NCBI GenBank assembly: GCA_937859535.1
Contig: CALLYL010000911.1
Span: 1-33,073 of the forward strand
Direction: 5' to 3'
Source of the DNA: an uncultured Myxococcales bacterium
Lineage (GTDB): Bacteria > Myxococcota_A > Polyangia > Palsa-1104 > JAEUJZ01
DNA length: 33,073 bases
Below, piece by piece: positions 22,277-29,458 of this stretch. Each line of letters opens with the position of its first letter. Position 1 is the stretch's first letter. The notes beneath the pieces were generated by a model. That model saw only the letters and a program-made list of their open reading frames with translations, did no database searches and was not told the DNA's origin. A program made the translations under genes and the position numbers.

Positions 22277-22933
22277 ATGTTTCGCCGCTTTCATCTGTTT
22301 GACGCGTCAGGAATGCACCGTGCGGGCGCGTTTTGGGCTGTGCTGATGGGGGTATCGTTCTGTACTGGCTCGCTCGATGCGAAGCCGCACCGCAGGCTGA
22401 CTTCGTTCCCAACCGGTAGTGCTTACAAAAAGGTGAGCGCAGCCCGGGGACGCTCAAAGCTGCATCTGCGACGCTTCGTCAAAACAGCGGACCCACAGTC
22501 ATCCACAGCCGCACCAAATGTCGCGACAGCTTCACCACCTTCACCACCTCCGCCACCTGCTGACAGTCTGCAAGATTCCGTGCTGAGCAGACAGCTCCAG
22601 CAGCACGCGATGGGTCATGGTGGATCCGGTGACGCGGTGGGAACGCCAATGACGGGCTTCGCCCAGGAAGCAGAAGGACACGCTTCCTCTGTACGTCTGC
22701 GAGCGGGAGAATGCTACCTGGTCGTCGCGATTGGTGAGTCATCGATGCGCTCTTTGACCACTTCGCTGTGGAGCCCGTTTGCCGAACGTCAAATCACCAT
22801 CATTGGGCAACAAGCGCCATGGACCGCAATACGTGCCCGCTTTAGCGGCGAACACAAGCTGATTGTGCGTCCGGCCGGTGGTCCTGGGCAGTACGCTGCT
22901 GGTCTGTACCCCTATCCATGTCCGGCAGAGTAA
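22277..22933 (+). CDS. Exported protein with Pro-rich linker and beta-rich C-terminal domain
   Basis: About 218 residues from ATG 22277, which has GGGGGG 6 bases upstream and gives a signal-peptide-like N-terminus (AGAFWAVLMGVSFCTGSLDA). An upstream GTG at 22223 (AGAGG in front) would add 18 residues and is also possible. After basic residues comes a Ser/Pro linker with a run of prolines, then a C-terminal domain of about 75 residues (GECYLVVAIGESSMRSLTTS, ERQITIIGQQAPWTAIRARF, GQYAAGLYPYP). This resembles a beta-sandwich module common at the ends of myxobacterial periplasmic proteins. I cannot name a function. It stands alone in its unit and is convergent with the second FHA activator gene. 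Its own sigma-54 promoter and palindrome tie it to the cluster. Confidence 0.72.
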   Translation: MFRRFHLFDASGMHRAGAFWAVLMGVSFCTGSLDAKPHRRLTSFPTGSAYKKVSAARGRSKLHLRRFVKTADPQSSTAAPNVATASPPSPPPPPADSLQDSVLSRQLQQHAMGHGGSGDAVGTPMTGFAQEAEGHASSVRLRAGECYLVVAIGESSMRSLTTSLWSPFAERQITIIGQQAPWTAIRARFSGEHKLIVRPAGGPGQYAAGLYPYPCPAE

Positions 22934-22982
22934 ATGCGCGGTGCGGACCTTTGATGGGAGTCTGCAACCGATGACGATAATA

Positions 22983-24392
22983 CTAGGGAGAACTGGCCGC
23001 AGAGTTCGGGCCCGGCAGATGACGGTAGGAATCTGCGGAGAGTTTGTGTAGCGCCAGGTAGCGTCGAACCGAGCGGCGATCGCAGCCCAGGATCTGCGCG
23101 ACCCGCGAGATGTTCCCCTGGTGCGTAGTCATGTGGTTGTGAAGCTGTTCCTTCGATGGGACGACATGCGGACGCGACTCACTGCTGGCGGGCCGTTCGG
23201 AGGAAGAGGACTTCGACTTTGCCACATCGCGCATCATCGCCTCCTCCTCTGCGTCAAAGTCCATGTCAGTCTCTAGCTGCTTGAGGAGCTGAATGACGTT
23301 GGCCGTGGACCGATCGATCCGAAGTTGCTGCGAGACGTTGAATAGCTGTCGGACGTTGAGCGGCCAGTCATGCCGCAACAGCACATGCACGAAGTCCGCA
23401 TCCAGAAGATTCGCAGCCTCTGGATAGAAATGGAGTAGCAGAGGAACGATGTCTTCTCGGCGGTCCCGTAGCGGAGGAATGTGGATTTGAAACTGCGCGA
23501 TGCGACCAAACAGTTCCTTCCGAAACGTACCGTTTGGGCTGTCATTCCAGAGCGCCTGGTTCGTCGCAGCGATCAAGCGAAAATCGCAAGCGACCGGAGA
23601 ATCGGAGCCGAGCGGTGTCACTTCTCGCTCAGATAGCACGCGAAACAGTCTGGGCTGGAGGCTCACGGCCATGTCGCCGATCTCATCCAAAAAGAGGGAT
23701 CCAGCATCGGCGGCCCGGAAGCATCCCTTGCGCGCAGCAGCACCGGTAAAGGCGGACTTGGTGTTTCCGAAAAACTCAGACTCGGCGAGCGTTTCAGGCA
23801 CAGCGGCACAGTTTACGGCCACAAACGGTCCGTCTTTCCGCTTGCTCAGTGCATGGATCGCACGTGCTACCACTTCCTTGCCTGTTCCTGTTTCGCCGAG
23901 TAGCAGGATGCTGACGGAATCTTGTGACGCAGCGCGAACAATTTTCGCCCGAAGATCCTTCATTACAAGGGAAATGCCCACAAGACTCTTGATGTCGGCA
24001 TCATCGGGTTTGACTGGTTCGTAACGCACCATCGCCAGCGTGTCTCCGATTCGGATCACATCGCCGTCTTCCACCCGGTGAGGGTGCTCATTTTTGTGAA
24101 GATGGGTTTCACGGACAGTCGTACCGTTCTTGCTGTGATCCCGCAGGAAAACGATCCCATCTGTTTCGCTTACCTTGATGCTGGCGTGCGATTTCGATAG
24201 CCCACTGTCGTGTGGGATCGAGATCATTTGGTCCCCCTCCGCACGACCGATCTCTGTTGTCCCCTTAAGCAACGAGAAGATCGTGCGTCCCCGATACGAA
24301 GGCGAGTAGAGGATGCGAAGCTGCGGAGCACCACGTCGCGAACTCTTTTGCTGTCCGCTTTTGGGCAGCGTTTTGGTCTCTGTGTCCTTCAT
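22983..24392 (-). CDS. FHA-domain sigma-54 activator (enhancer-binding protein 2), SAFTGA variant
   Basis: A 469-residue protein built like the activator at 8443. The FHA domain (about 24-126) has Gly49-Arg50, Ser66-x2-His69 and Asn89-Gly90. The AAA+ domain (about 135-380) has Walker A GETGTGKE (166-173) and Walker B LFLDEIGD (233-240). The sigma-54 contact loop reads SAFTGA (213-218) instead of GAFTGA, and the arginine-finger segment reads [11 protein letters not shown]. After a Ser-rich linker the C-terminal helix-turn-helix ([20 protein letters not shown]) has a recognition helix like that of the first activator (WDRHTIRRW). It is divergent from the 24572 unit across a 179-bp region with a double palindromic site. 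I found no good sigma-54 element for this gene itself, so it may be made constitutively. The Gly-to-Ser change could weaken or tune activation. Confidence 0.92.
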   Translation of the reverse strand: MKDTETKTLPKSGQQKSSRRGAPQLRILYSPSYRGRTIFSLLKGTTEIGRAEGDQMISIPHDSGLSKSHASIKVSETDGIVFLRDHSKNGTTVRETHLHKNEHPHRVEDGDVIRIGDTLAMVRYEPVKPDDADIKSLVGISLVMKDLRAKIVRAASQDSVSILLLGETGTGKEVVARAIHALSKRKDGPFVAVNCAAVPETLAESEFFGNTKSAFTGAAARKGCFRAADAGSLFLDEIGDMAVSLQPRLFRVLSEREVTPLGSDSPVACDFRLIAATNQALWNDSPNGTFRKELFGRIAQFQIHIPPLRDRREDIVPLLLHFYPEAANLLDADFVHVLLRHDWPLNVRQLFNVSQQLRIDRSTANVIQLLKQLETDMDFDAEEEAMMRDVAKSKSSSSERPASSESRPHVVPSKEQLHNHMTTHQGNISRVAQILGCDRRSVRRYLALHKLSADSYRHLPGPNSAASSP

Positions 24393-24451
24393 AAAGCCAG
24401 TATCGCCAACGTGCTAAGGCCGAAACAAGTGGGCACTTCGGCCTGTCTGCT

Positions 24452-24471
24452 GCCCATGGGTGCCCATGGGC
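24452..24471. promoter_or_regulatory. Double palindromic enhancer-like site between divergent units
   Basis: GCCCATGGGT (24452-24461) and perfect GCCCATGGGC (24462-24471) are tandem with a 10-bp period, as at 6374/6384. The pair lies about 84 bp upstream of the -12 element at 24545, and about 60-80 bp from the start of the divergent activator gene, where a bound protein could also repress. Confidence 0.74.
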
Positions 24472-24531
24472 GCGTTCGACACTCGCCCACCACCGATTCG
24501 CGGTCAGCGACGAAGAACCCTTGCTAAACAT

Positions 24532-24547
24532 TGGCATAAGGCGTGCA
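24532..24547 (+). promoter_or_regulatory. Sigma-54 promoter of the membrane protein / kinase-FGE / repeat-peptide unit
   Basis: TGGCATAAGGCGTGCA: TGGCA and TGCA in place with GG-N10-GC; one T of TTGC is G. The expected start site is near 24558, about 14 bases before ATG 24572, with AAGAAGGA between. Confidence 0.7.
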
Positions 24548-24571
24548 GCGCAACGAGTCAAAGAAGGATCC

Positions 24572-25063
24572 ATGCCGATGCCAGTGCCAACCCCAAGTCT
24601 ACCCAGCTTGCCAACACCGCGATTGATTGGAGCGATGATTGTGTTTTGGGTGGTGTTCATCTCGTGGGTGGGTGGGCCATCGCGTACCGCCGAACCAATC
24701 GAGCGATGGCGATGGCTTTTGGCGGGTCGTCCCATGCTTCATGTGCGGCTTGGCGAACATGCTCCCAACCCTAAGATTAGAAAGTACGAAGTGAGCGTTC
24801 GTTTTCCCGATAACGAACCGGTGCTGATGGAGTTTGGTACAAGTGACCCGCTCATCGGTGCCCTTCCGATGGCAGTTCCCGCTGGGCTTCTTGAGGGCGC
24901 ACGCCAGGTCGAGGTGCAAATTGCTGGTCTCGACGACAAGGGATGTATTCTCGAAGGGGGTGAGCAGCACATCGGAAGGAGCGCTCAATCGCCGTTCGCT
25001 GCCGCGGAGCCGGTGATTCAAGTGAACATGAAGACACTTCCCCGCGCTCTGTGCGTGCTATAG
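24572..25063 (+). CDS. Single-pass membrane protein of unknown function
   Basis: A 163-residue protein from ATG 24572 (AAGAAGGA 5 bases upstream). A Pro-rich N-terminus (MPMPVPTPSLPSLPTP) precedes one membrane helix (about 18-36). The outer part (about 45-163) is predicted beta-rich: HVRLGEHAPNPKIRKYEVSV, EPVLMEFGTSDPL and ARQVEVQIAGLDD. There are two cysteines only. I recognise no family. It is followed after 9 bp by the kinase-FGE gene, so the two are almost certainly made together, and its outer domain may work with the kinase's FGE-like sensor. Confidence 0.75.
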   Translation: MPMPVPTPSLPSLPTPRLIGAMIVFWVVFISWVGGPSRTAEPIERWRWLLAGRPMLHVRLGEHAPNPKIRKYEVSVRFPDNEPVLMEFGTSDPLIGALPMAVPAGLLEGARQVEVQIAGLDDKGCILEGGEQHIGRSAQSPFAAAEPVIQVNMKTLPRALCVL

Positions 25064-25072
25064 AAAGACCCT

Positions 25073-27064
25073 ATGGAAGTATCGTCGAAGTCCGCCGAAA
25101 TGACAGACGCTACTGCTCATCTTGCGCAGGATCCGCGTGTAGGCGTCATGGTTGGGAACTACCGACTGGTTCGCCGCATCGGCGAAGGCGGAATGGGAAC
25201 CGTCTACGAAGCTGTTCATCGCGAAAACGAAAATCGAATTGCGGTGAAGTTCCTCCGCCCAGATGCGGATGTGGACCCAGACAGCGAGGCCATTCGTCGC
25301 AAGCGATTCCACGATGAGGCCAGCGCGCTCGCTGAGGCCCGACACCCAAACCTCGTAACCTTCTTTGATGCGGGGGATCTTCCTGATGGCCAGCTCTACA
25401 TCATGATGGAGCTTGTGGATGGCACGACCTTGCGAGAGTTCGTCTCACAGCAAGGCGGAAGGCTGTCGGTCCCACTGGCCAGTGGGTTGATACGGCAGAC
25501 CGCGTCAGCGCTTGCGTACATTCACAGCCGGGGCATCGTCCACCGTGATCTGAATCTGCGTAACTTGATGGTCGTGAAAGACGAGGCCGTGCGGGAAGGC
25601 TGGCGGATCAAGATATTAGACTTTGGAATTGCCAAATTCCTCAATCATCAAGAACAAAGAACGCTCAGTCAGTCCCAGCTCGGCACGGTTCGCTATATGT
25701 CTCCAGAGCAGTGCGAGTCGGCCAAATCCGTCGATGCAAGCACCGACATCTATTCGCTGGGGTTGATTCTGTTTGAGCTGTTGACTGGTCAACCACCGTA
25801 TCAAGTCGCGGAAGATAGCGCCGCCAAATGGATTGACGCACACATCAACAGGCCACCCAGATCACTCAAAAAGTTATGGACGGATGCACCGTCCCAGCTC
25901 GCCAAACTGGTGGCCGAGATGCTCGACAAACATCCGGACTTTCGACCCAAAGCCGATGAGATTGTGGCTCACCTCGAATCGGGTATCAAGCTGCCGGGTC
26001 GACGAGGATTTTTCGGACCAGACCAGACCCTGGCTTTTTTGCTGGCCAGTGTGCTGATTCCCAATGCGGGTGCCGTGAGCTATGAGCTGCTATCGCGATA
26101 CCGAAAGCCCATGGATGAGCTCAGCGCGGCGCAGCTTGCGGTGCTGGCGAGAAATGCACCGGACGGCACGGTTTTGATTCCTCCCACCTCTCTGTTCATG
26201 GGTTCCTATCCTGAGGAACTGGCGGCTGCCCAGAAGGACTGCGAACAACGAAACACCAGAGACCAATGCGACCCTACGCTGATCCAGCGAGAAGCCCAAC
26301 CGCAGTTGGTATCGGCGGGCGCTTTTTACCTCGACAAGACAGAGGTTACCAACGAGCTGTTTCTGCGTACCCTACTCAGCATGCAGGAAGCCGTCGACCT
26401 TCGACCGGTGAACGGAAAGCCGCCGCGCCAGATTCGCCTGATTGAAGTCGATGGGAAACGGACCTTGATGTTTGATCTGTGGCACGATCAAGGGAAGGGC
26501 AGCGGTCTCGAATTGGTGGATGGCCAGCTACGCGTTCGACCCGGATTTGAGTCGCTGCCAATGGTTCAGGTCACGCACATGGCTGCGCAGCGGATCTGTG
26601 AGAAACGGGGAGGCACACTTCCCTCGGAAATTCAGTGGGAGGCGGCAGCACGTGGACGCGAACGACGCGAATATCCTTGGGGGGCCAAGCTTCCGGACTG
26701 CGCTGGGGTGGTCTTTGATCGCGGATCCGGGGGATTATGCAACGGGTTTCCGCCGCAGCCAGTGGCAGTCGGAACAGCAGCTCAGGATCTGACCCCAGAG
26801 GGCGTGTATGACCTGGGTGGCAATGTGATGGAGTGGGTGCGAGATTCGTTTATGAATCCATTTCCGCGCTGTGGCGGGTGCAAAGGATTCTTTGCAGAGG
26901 TGGCCCCCATCGCCATCTCTCCAACCACCGGCTATTCGATCAAAGGGGGGAGCTACGTCATGAGCCGCGAGGTGGCACGGGGAGCAAGTCGCTCGACGGC
27001 AGTGGCGCAACAAATGACACCGAACCTCGGGTTCCGATGTGCATTCCCAGTCGCATCGAAATAG
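25073..27064 (+). CDS. Ser/Thr protein kinase fused to an FGE-sulfatase-like domain (second copy)
   Basis: A 663-residue protein. The kinase domain (about 29-310) has GEGGMGTVYEA, Lys59, HRDLNLRN (157-164; the usual catalytic-loop Lys is Asn), DFG at 183-185 and MSPEQ. A hydrophobic stretch at about 322-343 is probably the membrane helix. The C-terminal part (about 365-663) is an FGE/SUMF1-like domain, clearer than in the first fusion: FYLDKTEVTNELFL, PSEIQWEAAARGRERREYPW, YDLGGNVMEWVRDS, KGGSY and NLGFRC. It shares architecture with 9865-11829 and, like it, is followed by a small Pro/Glu-rich repeat protein gene (31 bp downstream, same strand). The Lys-to-Asn change in the catalytic loop could reduce activity. 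Confidence 0.92.
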   Translation: MEVSSKSAEMTDATAHLAQDPRVGVMVGNYRLVRRIGEGGMGTVYEAVHRENENRIAVKFLRPDADVDPDSEAIRRKRFHDEASALAEARHPNLVTFFDAGDLPDGQLYIMMELVDGTTLREFVSQQGGRLSVPLASGLIRQTASALAYIHSRGIVHRDLNLRNLMVVKDEAVREGWRIKILDFGIAKFLNHQEQRTLSQSQLGTVRYMSPEQCESAKSVDASTDIYSLGLILFELLTGQPPYQVAEDSAAKWIDAHINRPPRSLKKLWTDAPSQLAKLVAEMLDKHPDFRPKADEIVAHLESGIKLPGRRGFFGPDQTLAFLLASVLIPNAGAVSYELLSRYRKPMDELSAAQLAVLARNAPDGTVLIPPTSLFMGSYPEELAAAQKDCEQRNTRDQCDPTLIQREAQPQLVSAGAFYLDKTEVTNELFLRTLLSMQEAVDLRPVNGKPPRQIRLIEVDGKRTLMFDLWHDQGKGSGLELVDGQLRVRPGFESLPMVQVTHMAAQRICEKRGGTLPSEIQWEAAARGRERREYPWGAKLPDCAGVVFDRGSGGLCNGFPPQPVAVGTAAQDLTPEGVYDLGGNVMEWVRDSFMNPFPRCGGCKGFFAEVAPIAISPTTGYSIKGGSYVMSREVARGASRSTAVAQQMTPNLGFRCAFPVASK

Positions 27065-27095
27065 AGGATGAATCAACGGAGCACGGAGATTTCCT

Positions 27096-27359
27096 TTGCT
27101 GAACAAAAAGCGTTACACACCAGAACCCACCCGCGATGAACCGATCGGTCGTGATCACGTTCCTCCCAACTTCTCGACCCGTGGAGAGGAGGGCGAGAGC
27201 AACGACTCTCCGAGCGAATCAGACAGTGAGGAGCCGCCACCGCCACCGCCGACCCCAACTCCCATAGTGGGAACCAAGCGCGGGGGTGTTGCTGAATCGA
27301 TCGATGACGAAGAGCCACCTCCTCCGCGAGAGATCACCGGTCCCAAGCGCGGCGGCTAG
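27096..27359 (+). CDS. Small Pro/Glu-rich protein with two EEPPP...KRGG units
   Basis: An 87-residue protein from TTG 27096 (GGAG 7 bases upstream). The N-terminal half is charged and Ser/Glu-rich. The C-terminal half has two related units: SEEPPPPPPTPTPIVGTKRGG split by VAESID from DEEPPPPREITGPKRGG, the last residues of the protein. There is no signal peptide, membrane helix or cysteine. The design matches the 69-residue protein at 11880-12089: acidic residues, prolines, a short aliphatic spacer, basic residue, Gly-Gly. Both genes neighbour kinase-FGE genes. Composition suggests a disordered protein. The conserved unit, with RGG or KRGG endings, may be a docking, phosphorylation or cleavage motif. 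Low complexity means the frame deserves checking, but the motif conservation between two loci argues that it is real. Confidence 0.68.
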   Translation: MLNKKRYTPEPTRDEPIGRDHVPPNFSTRGEEGESNDSPSESDSEEPPPPPPTPTPIVGTKRGGVAESIDDEEPPPPREITGPKRGG

Positions 27360-27496
27360 CGATCCTCGCCTACGTTCTGTGGTGCATTCCTTTCCCGCCA
27401 AGTGTCCCTCCTGACTTGTGCGGGTTCCTGCCTGCGTTGGTCATACCGACCGCCAAGTCATCCTGCCCAGCCAAAGAGTCCAAGATCGCCAACACC

Positions 27497-27506
27497 GCCC
27501 ATGGGC
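27497..27506. promoter_or_regulatory. Palindromic enhancer-like site GCCCATGGGC
   Basis: A perfect copy, about 126 bp upstream of the -12 position of the degenerate promoter at 27614-27629 and about 165 bp before the next start codon. Confidence 0.7.
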
Positions 27507-27613
27507 ATGTCCGGTCCTTGCGGCCTCTGCGCGCTTTGCATCGAAACTGATCACTTTCACTTAACCCTGTCTTTTCAGCGACTTACGCACGGATGGCGTT
27601 CTAGTGCAGCCCA

Positions 27614-27629
27614 TGGCACAGGACTTGGA
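27614..27629 (+). promoter_or_regulatory. Degenerate sigma-54 promoter (GG instead of GC at -12)
   Basis: TGGCACAGGACTTGGA matches the consensus except that the invariant -12 GC reads GG. Its location, about 43 bases before ATG 27671 with AAGGAG at 27656-27661, fits the other units. GCCCATGGCA (27609-27618), an imperfect palindrome, overlaps the -24 element. It may be weak, inactivated, or altered on purpose. Confidence 0.45.
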
Positions 27630-27670
27630 ATGGGAACCGGTCAACGCTGACAGCGTAAGGAGTCCGACCC

Positions 27671-28351
27671 ATGATGAGTTCGTTTCCCTCGATCGCTCCA
27701 ACATCCAATGTGCGCCGTGACCGCTCGGAGAGCGAGCGAGCGACACTGAGTCTGGATTGCAGCAAGCTTGCAGAGCAGTGTCGTCGCGAACATGAAGAGG
27801 AAAAGGACGAAGATACTTCGAGTCCGGTTCCGACGCCGGTTGTCAACGAGCCAACGACCCAGCCCTACCCAAGTGAGATCTACGTTCGGATGATGATGCA
27901 GGCCACCCAGAGCAGTCCGCCGCCAAGGCCCGCCGCCCAGCCGCTCCCACCGAGGCCGCTGAGCCTTCCTGGTGTTCGAGGCTCGCGCAGCAGCAAGCTA
28001 GAGGCAGTTCTGGTGCTGCTTGGCGCAGTGGGACTGCCAGCCGCCACCATTGGCAGTCTCCAGGCCATTGGGAATCCTACGCAGTCGTCCGTGATCGTCG
28101 GGAAGGAGCACAACACCGTGCCAGATGTGGTGAGCCACCAAAACCGCTCGTTGATTCCGCGTATTCGCGAGGAGCCGGAAGCGTTGACAGAGAAAGGCCC
28201 AGTACGTGGCCTACCAAATGAGACACCACCGTCTGTCTCTAAGCCGGCGACAGATGTTGGCACCATGAGCACACGCAGCGCCCAGCCCAAGAGTCGGCCT
28301 CGCATCACGCCAGCCAAGCCGCACCTGCCGACGATCGAGATCGAAGATTAG
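27671..28351 (+). CDS. Pro-rich single-pass membrane protein of unknown function
   Basis: A 226-residue protein with AAGGAG upstream of ATG 27671. The N-terminal 105 residues are polar: an acidic segment (HEEEKDEDTSS), then Pro-rich stretches (PPPRPAAQPLPPRPLSLPG). One hydrophobic helix lies at about 110-133 (KLEAVLVLLGAVGLPAATIG). The outer or C-terminal 90 residues are Pro/Arg/Thr-rich and end in IEIED. It has the shape of an anti-sigma-like or scaffold membrane protein with disordered tails on both sides, but no domain is recognisable. It is followed after 72 bp by the CHAT-EAD gene and probably shares its transcript. Confidence 0.68.
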   Translation: MMSSFPSIAPTSNVRRDRSESERATLSLDCSKLAEQCRREHEEEKDEDTSSPVPTPVVNEPTTQPYPSEIYVRMMMQATQSSPPPRPAAQPLPPRPLSLPGVRGSRSSKLEAVLVLLGAVGLPAATIGSLQAIGNPTQSSVIVGKEHNTVPDVVSHQNRSLIPRIREEPEALTEKGPVRGLPNETPPSVSKPATDVGTMSTRSAQPKSRPRITPAKPHLPTIEIED

Positions 28352-28423
28352 ATCGGCTGACACGCGAAAGGGAGGATGCACGGAACTCCAGATTTGGTAT
28401 CTTCGCTCCCACCAGAGTGTCCC

Positions 28424-29287
28424 ATGGACGACAATCAGATCCGCATCCTCTTTCTGTCGGCAAATCCGCGCAAAGACAAGCCGCTCGATCTCCAAGGCGA
28501 GTATAGTGAGATCGACACTGCGATCAGCGAAACCAAGCTGGGTGAACAGATCCAGCTCTATCCGCGATGGAAGGTCAGCAATGAACAGTTGCTGGATCAC
28601 TTTCTTCGCTATCAGCCTCACATCATCCACTTCAGTGGACATGGAACCGATGGCAGTCTCATTCTCGATGACGGTGAGGGCCACGAATGGCAGCTCGATC
28701 GAGCAACGGCCCGCGCTGCCTTTAAGACGACGGCAGGGAAGACGCGCTTGGTTGTACTCAACGCCTGTCTGTCCGCCGATGTTGCCCAGGTCTTATCAGA
28801 GGTGATCGACTGTGTGATCGGCATGTCGCAAGAGATGTTTGATGACACCTCGATCGTGTTTTCAGGAGCACTGTACCGAGGATTGAGCGAAGGTCTCAGC
28901 ATCCGCCAGTCCTTCGATCGGGCACGTACGCAGATCAATCTGGCAGGCAAGGTTGGCTCGCGAACGCCCATCATCTTGACGAAGCCTGGGATGGACGCAC
29001 GCCGCATGTATCTGAGCGATTGGGTTGGGCCCACAGGTGGGAGTTCTGGGCCTCCGCTGCCAAGCGAGCTGCGGAACACTCCGGCTGACCGCCCGTCGGT
29101 GCGTGCCCGCATTCAGGTACAGCTACGGCTAGACGCGGACTTCGATGGGTTCGTGTTAGACCATTTTCCGGATGTACACCGGCGATTCGCGGGCGGAATG
29201 GATCGCACCCAGAAGACCAATCTCCTGTTGACGCTGAAGGAGCCTGCCGAGATCCTCGCAGCCCTTCATCGCATACCGTCCCAGTAG
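28424..29287 (+). CDS. CHAT-domain peptidase with a C-terminal effector-associated-type (EAD-like) domain
   Basis: A 287-residue protein. The CHAT domain fills residues about 4-190: QIRILFLSANPRKDKPLDLQ at the start, catalytic His73 in PHIIHFSGHGTDG and Cys115 in RLVVLNACLSADV. A short Ser/Gly/Pro linker leads to about 55 residues (VQLRLDADFDGFVLDHFPDV, HRRFAGGMDRTQKTNLLLTL) that resemble small helical effector-associated adaptor domains found at the ends of CHAT, TIR and NTPase conflict proteins. Such adaptors pair like with like, bringing peptidase and regulator together. ATG 28424 is chosen because it begins right at the domain; an in-frame ATG at 28376 abuts GGGAGG with no spacer and would add 16 residues. 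The protein is far smaller than the CHAT protein at 6497 and has the CHAT domain first instead of last. Confidence 0.88.
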   Translation: MDDNQIRILFLSANPRKDKPLDLQGEYSEIDTAISETKLGEQIQLYPRWKVSNEQLLDHFLRYQPHIIHFSGHGTDGSLILDDGEGHEWQLDRATARAAFKTTAGKTRLVVLNACLSADVAQVLSEVIDCVIGMSQEMFDDTSIVFSGALYRGLSEGLSIRQSFDRARTQINLAGKVGSRTPIILTKPGMDARRMYLSDWVGPTGGSSGPPLPSELRNTPADRPSVRARIQVQLRLDADFDGFVLDHFPDVHRRFAGGMDRTQKTNLLLTLKEPAEILAALHRIPSQ

Positions 29288-29355
29288 GTCCGCCACTTAC
29301 CCTCTGTCTACGCCTCGTTCTGAATCCGCGCTCCCGCCCATCGATCCTACGGCTC

Positions 29356-29365
29356 GCCCATGGGC
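29356..29365. promoter_or_regulatory. Palindromic enhancer-like site GCCCATGGGC
   Basis: A perfect copy in the gap after the CHAT-EAD gene, about 69 bp upstream of the -12 element at 29429. Confidence 0.73.
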
Positions 29366-29415
29366 AGCGCTGCTGTAAAGAGGCTCCCAAGCAAGACCCA
29401 CCGTCGGACCGGCCT

Positions 29416-29431
29416 TGGTCCTGTTTTTGCT
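29416..29431 (+). promoter_or_regulatory. Sigma-54 promoter of the kinase-PEGA gene
   Basis: TGGTCCTGTTTTTGCT: GG-N10-GC with TTTGCT. The expected start site is near 29442, shortly before the Shine-Dalgarno GGAGGAG and ATG 29459. Confidence 0.77.
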
Positions 29432-29458
29432 TTCGACAGAGGCGGAGGAGTGTGCAAT

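Larger units (their letters stand above)
27360..27670. other. 311-bp intergenic control region
   Basis: No gene is visible. It holds one perfect palindromic site (27497-27506) and a degenerate copy that touches a degenerate sigma-54 element (27609-27629). Positions 27360-27496 show nothing I can interpret. Confidence 0.6.

Noticed and set aside
6373-29365. GCCCATGGGC as a CRISPR, transposon end or simple HIP1-like genome-wide repeat
   Set aside because: Spacing is irregular with no shared flanks, no transposase is present, and copies avoid the confidently called genes, unlike HIP1, which is common inside genes. The last point still needs the whole genome.
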